From positions 1 through 26,326 of the forward strand of contig CAYWWK010000027.1 in NCBI GenBank assembly GCA_964462135.1: a stretch of 26,326 nucleotides of DNA, read 5' to 3'. The position numbers were made by a program, and so were the translations under genes. Source of the DNA: MGBC163016 sp964462135 (GTDB lineage: Bacteria; Actinomycetota; Coriobacteriia; Coriobacteriales; Eggerthellaceae). Positions within the stretch are counted from its first letter, which is position 1; each line of letters begins with the position of its first letter. Shown piece after piece: positions 1-6,417 of the stretch. The notes beneath the pieces were generated by a model that searched no databases, was not told the origin of the DNA, and saw nothing but the letters and a program-made list of their open reading frames with translations.

Positions 1-1
1 G

Positions 2-250
2 CTGGCGAAACCCATGATGATGTATATCATGGGTTTCTGGCCCTGCTGAATCGGCTTCGACCCCCATGTGGGCGCTCCCTCAGATGAACAGAAGACCCGT
101 CCCCTGTTCATAAGCGAGATGTGGCGAAACGGATATGATGGCATCGTCTATCATGCGGATTGTCCGATGGGCTGCGTCGAGGTGTCCAAAGCGTTAGTGC
201 GCTACTATCGCGACAGCATCAATCTGAATCTGTCGCAGTGGAAGAGATAG
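2..250 (+). CDS. Unrecognised partial reading frame with one in-frame TGA (C-terminal end only)
   Basis: The frame enters from the left edge, is open to the TAG at 248-250, and is broken only by TGA at 47-49, just after a Cys codon (…FWPC-TGA-IGFDP…). Codon use after the TGA looks like that of neighbouring genes. The downstream part carries a DGIVYHADCPMGC stretch with two cysteines. I do not recognise the family with confidence; the DGIVYH segment faintly recalls the C-terminal half of 2-hydroxyacyl-CoA dehydratase-like proteins, which is only an impression. Possible readings are: a selenoprotein with Sec at the TGA, a pseudogene fragment, or a short gene starting at GTG 68 or a later ATG with no good ribosome binding site. 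The next gene starts 19 nt downstream, so the two may be co-transcribed. Confidence 0.35.
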
Positions 251-269
251 GAAAACAGGAGGCATTCCC

Positions 270-920
270 ATGGAAGACAGGCTCACCTGCGAGAAGTGCC
301 CCACGGCCGCTTGCGAATACCCCGACAGGGCGAAGCCGCGGTTCTGCGCCCAAGACCGCATCACCACCGCTTTGCATGAGGAGGCCATGCGCCTCTATGA
401 ACTGCCTGAGAACCATCGCATCATGGAGGCCGCTGCCAAGGTGAGCGAGGATACGGCCCAGTCCACACGCGTGCAGGATACCATCAAGTTCGCCTCTCTC
501 ATTGGCGCACGCAGGATAGGCATCGCCACCTGCACCATCATGCTGCAGGAGACGAAGGTCATGACACGCCTGCTGGATGAGGTGGGCTTTCACGTGGAGG
601 TCGTGGGCTGCAAGGTGGATGGGAACCGCCGCGCCGACTTGGGCATCGCGCCGCTGCCCGAGGGTGAGGGAAGCGTCGTGTGCAATCCCATCATGCAGGC
701 GTTGCTCCTCAATCAGGCCAAGACCGACCTGAACATCCTCATGGGGATCTGTGTGGGCCATGACGCTCTGTTCTCCAAGTACTCAGATGCGCCGGTCACC
801 ACGTTGGTTGCCAAGGACTTCCTGGCGGCGAACAACCCCTGCGCCGTACTCTACACGGCGGATTCGGTGTATCAGGGCAAGCTGGCGAAGACGGTGGAGG
901 ACTACCGTATCCAAGGTTGA
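270..920 (+). CDS. DUF1847 family cysteine-rich putative metal-binding protein
   Basis: 216 residues, preceded by a clear AGGAGG at about 258-263. The N-terminus carries a compact cysteine set (C7-x2-C10-x4-C15-x10-C26), consistent with a bound metal or iron-sulfur site. The rest looks like an alpha/beta domain with further cysteines in ATCTIM, GCKVDGN, VCNP and GICVGHD segments. This layout matches the DUF1847 family of anaerobes, described only as putative metal-binding proteins; the reaction is unknown. The protein has no signal peptide or membrane span and should be cytosolic. It follows the interrupted frame at 2-250 closely, and a weak hairpin and a separate promoter lie downstream, so it probably ends that transcription unit. 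Family assignment is fairly sure, function is not. Confidence 0.8.
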   Translation: MEDRLTCEKCPTAACEYPDRAKPRFCAQDRITTALHEEAMRLYELPENHRIMEAAAKVSEDTAQSTRVQDTIKFASLIGARRIGIATCTIMLQETKVMTRLLDEVGFHVEVVGCKVDGNRRADLGIAPLPEGEGSVVCNPIMQALLLNQAKTDLNILMGICVGHDALFSKYSDAPVTTLVAKDFLAANNPCAVLYTADSVYQGKLAKTVEDYRIQG

Positions 921-937
921 GGGCCTCAGGAACACCG

Positions 938-958
938 GATGCCCGTTCAGGAGGCATC
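938..958 (+). terminator. Weak hairpin after the DUF1847 gene
   Basis: GATGCC (938-943) can pair with GGCATC (953-958) around a 9-nt loop, 18 nt after the DUF1847 stop. A pyrimidine-rich stretch follows but there is no real T run. It could be a weak terminator separating the DUF1847 gene from the regulator gene; it could equally be chance. Confidence 0.3.
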
Positions 959-973
959 GGTCCTGCTGCTCTT

Positions 974-982
974 TGCTACAAT
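974..982 (+). promoter_or_regulatory. Extended -10 promoter for the XRE-cupin regulator
   Basis: TACAAT (977-982) preceded by TGC gives a TGnTACAAT extended -10 element. No recognisable -35 is found 16-18 nt upstream, which extended -10 promoters tolerate. Transcription would start near 989, giving a leader of about 53 nt before the GTG at 1042. The leader contains a small hairpin, CTCCC pairing with GGGAG around 992-1006. Confidence 0.45.
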
Positions 983-1041
983 CGCGTAGACCTCCCTGAA
1001 GGGGAGATGCATCCAAGAAGAATCCAAGAGAGAGCAGTCCA

Positions 1042-1593
1042 GTGGAAGAGAAGCTCAAAGAAGTCGGCCTGCGCATCAAGGGCCTGCGTGAAGCCTGCGA
1101 CGTCACACAAGAGGACATGGCGCAGGACCTCGGCGTGGACGTGGAAACCTATCGGCTGTGGGAGAATGACGGCACCGACGTGCCCATCTCCGCCATCTAT
1201 CACGTTGCACATCGGTTCGGGGTGGATCTGACCGAAGTACTCACGGGGACGTCAGCAAAGCTGGATACCTACCACGTCGTCCGTCGCGGCGAAGGCAAGG
1301 TGGTGGATCGACACCCAGCCTACCATTTCGAGGATATGGCCTGGCGCTATCAGAACAAGATCATGCAGCCGCTGATCGTCGTCCTTGATCCATCGGATGC
1401 ACCGGCTGAGCTCATCACCCACAAAGGGCAGGAGTTCAATTTCGTCATCGAGGGATCAGTGGCGGTGACGGTGGGAGACAAGGAATTCATCCTGAACGAA
1501 TGGGACAGCATCTACTTCAATCCGGAGCTGCCTCATGGTCAGAGATGCCACGGTGACAAGGTGGCCAAGTTCATCACGGTGATTGCTGAATAG
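1042..1593 (+). CDS. XRE-family transcriptional regulator with C-terminal cupin domain
   Basis: 183 residues from a GTG start with a weak purine-rich site (AGAGAG) about 9 nt upstream. Residues 10-62 form a Cro/C1-type helix-turn-helix (RIKGLREACDVTQEDMA, then an ETYRLWEND recognition helix). Residues 100-180 form a cupin barrel with THKGQEFNFVIEG and PELPHGQRC as its two motifs, a likely small-ligand pocket. The gene lies 36 nt before an AMP-forming acyl-CoA synthetase. Regulators of this kind often sit beside such synthetases, so the cupin may sense a carboxylate or its CoA ester and control the pair. Family call is strong; ligand and targets are inferred. Confidence 0.88.
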   Translation: MEEKLKEVGLRIKGLREACDVTQEDMAQDLGVDVETYRLWENDGTDVPISAIYHVAHRFGVDLTEVLTGTSAKLDTYHVVRRGEGKVVDRHPAYHFEDMAWRYQNKIMQPLIVVLDPSDAPAELITHKGQEFNFVIEGSVAVTVGDKEFILNEWDSIYFNPELPHGQRCHGDKVAKFITVIAE

Positions 1594-1629
1594 CCAGCAT
1601 CATCAAGGGGTTCGCACGTCAAGAGAAGG

Positions 1630-3321
1630 ATGTCAGATCGCACCATGTCAGATCATGTACTCAGCAAATATTGCCCTCGCATCACCTTCGATTCCTACGA
1701 AGACTTCATGGAGAACTTCCGCATCGAAGTGCCTGAGGCATTCAACTTCGGATTCGATGTCGTAGATGAATGGGCGCAGGTGCAGCCGGAGAAGCGTGCG
1801 CTCCTCTGGACCAATGATGCAGGAGAGGAGCGCATGTTCACCTTCGCTGACATCTCACGGCTTTCGAGCCAGGCTGCCCACGGTTTCGCGAAGCTGGGCA
1901 TCGGCAAGGGGGACGTGGTCATGTGCATCCTGCGTCGCCGTTGGGAGTACTGGGTGGTGGCCGTGGCGCTGGCGAAGCTGGGTGCCATCATCATCCCGGC
2001 ATCCTTGCAGCTGACCACGAAAGACGTGGTCTATCGCGTGAACAGCGCGCAGGTGAAGGCTGTCGTCTGCGTGGATGATGACTATGTGATCAGCCAAGTG
2101 GAAGGTGCGCTCGATCAGACGCCAACGCTCAAGGACCTGGTCATTGTGGCGGGTGATCGTGAAGGATGGACCTCTTTCGACACCTTGATCGAAGGTGAGA
2201 GCGAATCCTTTGAGCGACCCACGGGTTCTGAGGGCGTCACCTCAAAGGACATCATGCTCATCTACTTCACCAGCGGGACCACGGGCAACGCGAAGGCGGT
2301 CGAACACAACTTCGCACATCCCTTGGGGCACATCATCACGGCGAAGTACTGGCAGCAGGTCCAAGAGGATCAGCTGCACATGAGCGTGACCGATTCAGGC
2401 TGGGCGAAGTTCGGCTGGGGGAAGATCTACGGACAATGGATTGCCGGGGCCACGGTCTTCGTCTATGACATGGACAAGTTCGTGCCAGCGAAGCTCTTGC
2501 AAAAGATACAGGATTACCGCTTGACCACGTTCTGCGCTCCGCCCACGATGTACCGATTCATGCTGCAGGAGGATGTGGCGGCGTACGACCTGTCAAGCGT
2601 GCAGAACTTCGCCACGGCAGGTGAACCGCTGAACGCCGAGGTCACCATCCAATGGGAGCGCTTGACCGGAAAGAAGATCCGCGAGGGTTTCGGGCAGACT
2701 GAAGGCCCCGTGCTCCTGGCAACCTTTCCCTGGATAGATCCGAAGCCGGGGTCCATGGGCAAACCCTCGCCGCTTCTCAACATCAAGTTGCTGGATGATG
2801 AGGGCAACGAGGTTCCCGAGGGTGAGGAAGGCGCCATTTGCGTCACTGGCCTTGAGCAAAGCTATCCGCCGGGTCTGTTCGTGGGCTACTACGGCAATGC
2901 GGAGGCCACGCAGGAGGCGCTCGGCGGTGATGCGTACAATCTGCACGACATGGCCTGGCGCGATTCGGACGGCTACTGCTTCTTCGTGGGCCGCAACGAC
3001 GATGTCATCAAATGCTCAGGGTACCGCATTGGCCCCTTCGAGGTGGAAAGCGCCCTCATTGAGCATCCAGCGGTGGTGGAGTGCGCGGTTACGGCTGCTC
3101 CTGATCCCATTCGCGGCAAGGTGGTGAAGGCTTCTGTCATCTTGGCGGCGGGCTATGAGCCTTCCGATGAGCTGGTGAAGGAGCTGCAGGATCACGTCAA
3201 GCACACGACAGCTCCCTACAAGTACCCGCGTATCGTGGAATTCGTTGACGAGTTGCCGAAGACGATCGGCGGCAAGATCAAGCGCAAGCAGATTCGCACG
3301 GAAGACGGCATTCACGACTAG
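1630..3321 (+). CDS. AMP-forming acyl-CoA synthetase, medium-chain type
   Basis: 563 residues if the first ATG is used. Expected to join a carboxylate to CoA via an acyl-adenylate, using ATP. The phosphate-binding loop TSGTTGNAKA starts at about residue 214; REGFGQTEG (A5 region), the WRDSDGYCFFVGRNDD hinge region and the C-terminal GGKIKRKQIR with the catalytic lysine are all present, so the enzyme looks intact. Segments such as DSGWAKFGWGKIYGQW and APPTMYRF are typical of the medium-chain synthetase group rather than plain acetyl-CoA synthetase. The start is uncertain: ATGTCAGATC occurs at 1630 and again at 1645, both in frame, and the AGAGAAGG site abuts the first ATG and lies 15 nt from the second. 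Substrate cannot be read from sequence. Confidence 0.9.
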   Translation: MSDRTMSDHVLSKYCPRITFDSYEDFMENFRIEVPEAFNFGFDVVDEWAQVQPEKRALLWTNDAGEERMFTFADISRLSSQAAHGFAKLGIGKGDVVMCILRRRWEYWVVAVALAKLGAIIIPASLQLTTKDVVYRVNSAQVKAVVCVDDDYVISQVEGALDQTPTLKDLVIVAGDREGWTSFDTLIEGESESFERPTGSEGVTSKDIMLIYFTSGTTGNAKAVEHNFAHPLGHIITAKYWQQVQEDQLHMSVTDSGWAKFGWGKIYGQWIAGATVFVYDMDKFVPAKLLQKIQDYRLTTFCAPPTMYRFMLQEDVAAYDLSSVQNFATAGEPLNAEVTIQWERLTGKKIREGFGQTEGPVLLATFPWIDPKPGSMGKPSPLLNIKLLDDEGNEVPEGEEGAICVTGLEQSYPPGLFVGYYGNAEATQEALGGDAYNLHDMAWRDSDGYCFFVGRNDDVIKCSGYRIGPFEVESALIEHPAVVECAVTAAPDPIRGKVVKASVILAAGYEPSDELVKELQDHVKHTTAPYKYPRIVEFVDELPKTIGGKIKRKQIRTEDGIHD

Positions 3322-3355
3322 GTCACTGCTCTGCGGATCTCTGCTTGGTGAGCGG

Positions 3356-3376
3356 TGGCCCAAGCTATCTGGGCCA
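3356..3376. terminator. Palindrome between convergent acyl-CoA synthetase and DUF554 genes
   Basis: TGGCCCA (3356-3362) and TGGGCCA (3370-3376) form a perfect 7-bp stem with a 7-nt loop in the 83-nt gap between two convergent genes. Being symmetrical it could stop transcription from both sides, but neither strand has a T run after it, so terminator function is only suggested by position. Confidence 0.4.
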
Positions 3377-3404
3377 TGCCTGTGGTGCGGGCGCTAGGGG
3401 CTCC

Positions 3405-4091
3405 TCAGCCAATCAGCTGCAGCCCCAAGAACCAGAGCGGCGGCACGATCAGCGCCGGAAGCAGGTTCATGACGGGAATCTCCTTCACCTTCAGGATGCC
3501 CAGGCCCGATGCCAGGATGAGAAAGCCGCCCACGATGGTGATCTCCGCCATCAGGTCGGCGGTCAGGAATGGTTGCAGCTGGGCTGCCAGCAGATAGATG
3601 GCGCCTTGCCAGCAGAACAGCACGATGGCGGCCAAGGCTATCCCTATGCCGAACGACGAGGCCAGCACCATGGAGGTCACGAAGTCCAGTGTGGCGTTCG
3701 TCAAAAGGAAGGTCTCGTCACCGTACAGGGCGCTGTTGATGGGACCTATGATGGATAGGGCGCCAAAGCAGAACAGCATGATGGCCGTGGAAAGTCCTTG
3801 GGATAGATTGCTCTCAGATTTCGACCGCTTGGATACGAACCGATCGAAGCGGCCATTCAGGTCAAGGGCGGTGCCTATCACGCCACCGATGGCAAGGCTG
3901 GCGATGAACAGTACTGGGAAAATGCTGTCCGCCATGCCCTTGACCACGGAATTCACGCCCAACCCAACCGCCGCCAAGCCCATGGCCAGAAATAGGACCT
4001 CCTGGTAGCGTTCGCCAAGACCGCGCTTGGCGATGGAGCCGATGGCGCTTCCCACGACGATGGCTGCCGTATTCGCAATGGTCCCTATCAT
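3405..4091 (-). CDS. DUF554 family integral membrane protein
   Basis: 228 residues beginning MIGTIANTAAIVVGSAIGS. An upstream in-frame ATG at 4127 exists, but the start at 4091 has a GGAGAGG site about 7 nt before it and gives the family's usual N-terminus and length. The protein is largely hydrophobic with about six to seven predicted spans, glycine-rich helices such as GSAIGSIAKRGLG and LAIGGVIGTALDLNGRFD, and short loops, matching the DUF554 (YdfK-like) family. Its function is not known; a transporter or channel role is possible but unproven. It stands alone on the minus strand, divergent from glutaminase. Family call is firm. Confidence 0.85.
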   Translation of the reverse strand: MIGTIANTAAIVVGSAIGSIAKRGLGERYQEVLFLAMGLAAVGLGVNSVVKGMADSIFPVLFIASLAIGGVIGTALDLNGRFDRFVSKRSKSESNLSQGLSTAIMLFCFGALSIIGPINSALYGDETFLLTNATLDFVTSMVLASSFGIGIALAAIVLFCWQGAIYLLAAQLQPFLTADLMAEITIVGGFLILASGLGILKVKEIPVMNLLPALIVPPLWFLGLQLIG

Positions 4092-4161
4092 TGCAATTCC
4101 TCTCCAGTTCCTCAACATTGCTGCCACTCTTGGGGCACAGGCACCATGAAAGCATAAGCTT

Positions 4162-4195
4162 GGCCCTTGATGGAATGCCAGATCGATGAAGGGCC
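4162..4195. promoter_or_regulatory. Inverted repeat upstream of glutaminase
   Basis: GGCCCTTGAT (4162-4171) and ATGAAGGGCC (4186-4195) form a 10-bp inverted repeat with one central mismatch and a 14-nt loop, in the gap between the divergent DUF554 and glutaminase genes and 77 nt before the glutaminase ATG. It may be a repressor site or a leader hairpin; no regulator is identified and no convincing -35/-10 pair was found around it. Confidence 0.4.
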
Positions 4196-4272
4196 TGTCT
4201 ATTGAGTGCGCAGAGTCGCTTCAATGCGTGCCGCAGCTGCTGGTCCCTCATCGTGCCCAGATTGGAGCGCCT

Positions 4273-5259
4273 ATGTCTGCATCTCACAAGAATATCACCT
4301 CCGCTGAGGTGAAAGCCGCTGTTGAGGGCGCCTATGAGAAAGTGCGCCATACCCAAGGTGGCAAGAATGCTGATTACATCCCTTATCTGGCTTCGGTGGA
4401 TCCGAACCTGTTCGGAATCAGCGTGTGTCTGTTGGATGGAACCATCATCACCGTAGGAGATGCTGATTTCACGTTCGGCATAGAATCGGTCTCCAAGGTG
4501 CCCACCGCCATCCTTGCCATGCGCGAATACGGAGCACTGGGCGTTCTTGAGAAGGTGGGGGCCGACGCCACGGGATTGCCGTTCAATTCCATCATGGCGC
4601 TTCTGCTGGAGAAGGATCGCCCTTCTTCGCCCTTGGTGAATGCTGGTGCCATCGCGGCGTGTTCGCTGGTTGAGCCGGTGGGCAATGAAGAGGAGAAGTG
4701 GAAGGCCATCGTCCAGAACATCACTGAGCTCACGGGCACGAAGCCGGAGGTCATCCAAGAACTGTACGCATCCGAATCGGCCACGGATTTCAACAACCGG
4801 TCCATCGCGTGGCTCCTGAAGGACTATGGCCGCATCTATGATGACCCTGATCTGTCGCTTGATCTGTACACCCGCCAGTGCTCGCTGGGAACGACGGCGA
4901 AGGACCTGTCGGTCATGGCTGCCACCATTGCCAATGATGGATACAATCCGGTGACCGACAAGCAGGTCTTTGCGGCCGAGCTTGCGCCGAAGGTTACCTC
5001 CATGATCACCACCGTCGGCTTCTATGAGCGCACCGGAGACTGGCTCTACAAATCCGGACTGCCGGCGAAGTCAGGTGTAGGCGGGGGTGTGTTGGGAGTG
5101 ATGCCAGGCATGTTCGGCATTGCGGCGTTCTCGCCGCCCTTGGATGAGGCGGGCAATTCTGTGAAGGCTCAACTGGCGCTGCGAGAGATCATGAGCGAAT
5201 TGGAGTTGAACATCTTCGCCGCCAGCAGACTGTGCGTCTGCGGTTCCTGCGAAGCGTGA
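4273..5259 (+). CDS. glsA: Glutaminase (serine-dependent glutaminase A family)
   Basis: 328 residues from the ATG at 4273, which has GGAG 7 nt upstream; a longer in-frame start at 4186 lacks such a site and adds a non-conserved tail. The enzyme hydrolyses L-glutamine to glutamate and ammonia in the cytosol, feeding nitrogen metabolism or acid resistance. The beta-lactamase-like fold motifs are present: the S72-V-S-K75 nucleophile/base pair in FGIESVSKV, NAGAI around residue 123, a TDFNNRS segment, and the glycine-rich KSGVGGGVLGV near the C-terminus. The last residues (CVCGSCEA) form an unusual cysteine-rich tail. The gene stands alone, convergent with ppx, with palindromic repeats after its stop. 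Identification is secure. Confidence 0.95.
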   Translation: MSASHKNITSAEVKAAVEGAYEKVRHTQGGKNADYIPYLASVDPNLFGISVCLLDGTIITVGDADFTFGIESVSKVPTAILAMREYGALGVLEKVGADATGLPFNSIMALLLEKDRPSSPLVNAGAIAACSLVEPVGNEEEKWKAIVQNITELTGTKPEVIQELYASESATDFNNRSIAWLLKDYGRIYDDPDLSLDLYTRQCSLGTTAKDLSVMAATIANDGYNPVTDKQVFAAELAPKVTSMITTVGFYERTGDWLYKSGLPAKSGVGGGVLGVMPGMFGIAAFSPPLDEAGNSVKAQLALREIMSELELNIFAASRLCVCGSCEA

Positions 5260-5272
5260 GCGAAGCTCGTAG

Positions 5273-5293
5273 GGGCGGATTCTCAATCCGCCC
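5273..5293. repeat. GTAGGG-type palindromic repeat, copy 1
   Basis: GGGCGGATT (5273-5281), loop CTC, AATCCGCCC (5285-5293) form a perfect 9-bp hairpin preceded by GTAG. It lies just after the glutaminase stop and could also act as its terminator. A second copy follows 23 nt downstream. Confidence 0.8.
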
Positions 5294-5316
5294 TGTGTGA
5301 AGGCAAGCCGCTGTAG

Positions 5317-5337
5317 GGGTGGATTCTCAATCCACCC
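5317..5337. repeat. GTAGGG-type palindromic repeat, copy 2
   Basis: GGGTGGATT (5317-5325), loop CTC, AATCCACCC (5329-5337), again preceded by GTAG. It matches copy 1 except that one base in each arm has changed so that pairing is kept (C-G to T-A). The last codons and stop of the minus-strand ppx gene lie inside this palindrome. Confidence 0.8.
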
Positions 5338-6250
5338 AGCGTTCCTGCAGGTACCCCTCACGGATGCCGTATTTGCAGATGACCAGCGTCTCGGTATCTC
5401 CCGCGCGCATCATCTCACGCAGGATGATGCATCCAGGCACGAGAGAATGGATGCGATCAGGAGCGGCTTTCACCGCCAAATGCGCGAAGGAGGAAGGATC
5501 GTCCGCAAGCAACGTCAGCACTTCGTCAACCTCTGCGGGGGTGATTTGCTTGAGGGGTTTGGTGGACTGCTTCATGCACCCAAGCATCTTGCCCACGGCA
5601 TGCACGCTGCCGCCGATGCCGTACATGACGGGTTCGCGTGTGGTCTTTATGCATTGGTACTGCGAGATGCGCTCAACGATGGCACGCCGGATATCCTCGC
5701 ATTCGTCAGCGGTGGGCAATACCAGTGAAACGAAGTCAGCGTAGGATGACACGCATCCTTGCGGGACGCTCACGTTCATGAGATCCCGACCACCCTCGAC
5801 ATGGGTGAACTCGGTTGATCCGCCCCCGATGTCAACCAGGATTCCCTGTTCCATCTCCTGTGCGATGGAGGCGCCGACGAACCCCAGATGGGCTTCCTGT
5901 TCGCCCGAGATCAAGTCTATCTTGAGGCCGGTGGCTGCATCGATGGCATGCAGCGCATCCCTTGAGTTGGTGCAGTTGCGCAACACAGCGGTGGCGAAGA
6001 CACGGACTTCCCGGCACCCAACGTTCTTCGCGCTCTTCAGATGATCTTTCAGCACCTCAATGGCGCGTTCGATGCCTTCATTCGTGAACAGGCCATTCAC
6101 GACGTAGGAGGAAAGACCTGCGACGGTCTTCTCGTTCAGCACCTCGCGGAATTCCTTTGGCTTGAGCCGTTTTCCGGGATTCTTCTCCACGTCGAACACG
6201 ACAAGGCGGACGGTGTTCGATCCCAAGTCTATGATGCCGATGCGCTGCAA
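5327..6250 (-). CDS. Ppx/GppA phosphatase family protein (exopolyphosphatase / guanosine pentaphosphate phosphatase)
   Basis: 307 residues from a TTG start at 6250; AGGAAGGA lies about 7 nt before it, and the protein then begins directly at the first strand of the fold (QRIGIIDLGSNTVRL). Upstream in-frame starts add a tail unlike the family. Actin/hexokinase-like ATPase fold motifs are present: DLGSNTVRL near the N-terminus, ATAVLRNCTN, the catalytic-loop SGEQEA, and DIGGGSTEF. The length fits short single-module Ppx proteins lacking the C-terminal HD part. It would degrade polyphosphate or pppGpp, linking to stringent response; which one is not readable. Divergent from clpC and convergent with glsA. 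The stop codon and last codons (WVD) fall within a palindromic repeat. Confidence 0.9.
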   Translation of the reverse strand: MQRIGIIDLGSNTVRLVVFDVEKNPGKRLKPKEFREVLNEKTVAGLSSYVVNGLFTNEGIERAIEVLKDHLKSAKNVGCREVRVFATAVLRNCTNSRDALHAIDAATGLKIDLISGEQEAHLGFVGASIAQEMEQGILVDIGGGSTEFTHVEGGRDLMNVSVPQGCVSSYADFVSLVLPTADECEDIRRAIVERISQYQCIKTTREPVMYGIGGSVHAVGKMLGCMKQSTKPLKQITPAEVDEVLTLLADDPSSFAHLAVKAAPDRIHSLVPGCIILREMMRAGDTETLVICKYGIREGYLQERWVD

Positions 6251-6344
6251 TCCGCTTCCTTCCTGCCTGTGATGTCTCGTTGGCAGGATACACCTTTGCT
6301 TCATCTAGATGTGTGCTTCCTGTGGTGTGGTTCGAACAGATGTT

Positions 6345-6371
6345 TTGGCACTCGAATGCCAAGAGTGCTAA
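6345..6371. promoter_or_regulatory. CIRCE operator (HrcA site) overlapping the clpC promoter
   Basis: TTGGCACTC-N9-GAGTGCTAA matches the CIRCE consensus TTAGCACTC-N9-GAGTGCTAA at 17 of 18 arm positions. It overlaps a promoter: -35 TTGGCA (6345-6350) and -10 TAACAT (6369-6374) with an 18-nt gap, 44 nt before the clpC start. This predicts heat-inducible repression of clpC by HrcA, whose gene is not in the window. Confidence 0.9.
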
Positions 6372-6417
6372 CATATGCGCAAAAATCGACGAGCATGTCA
6401 GAATCGAGGAAACCCCT

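Noticed and set aside
3862..4758. 298-codon minus-strand frame spanning DUF554 and glutaminase
   Set aside because: It crosses two well-supported genes on different strands and encodes an Arg/His-rich nonsense-like product.
6302..6314. CATCTAGATG palindrome between ppx and clpC
   Set aside because: Ten-bp perfect palindrome, but alone and short; no sign that it is a regulatory site, unlike the nearby CIRCE element.
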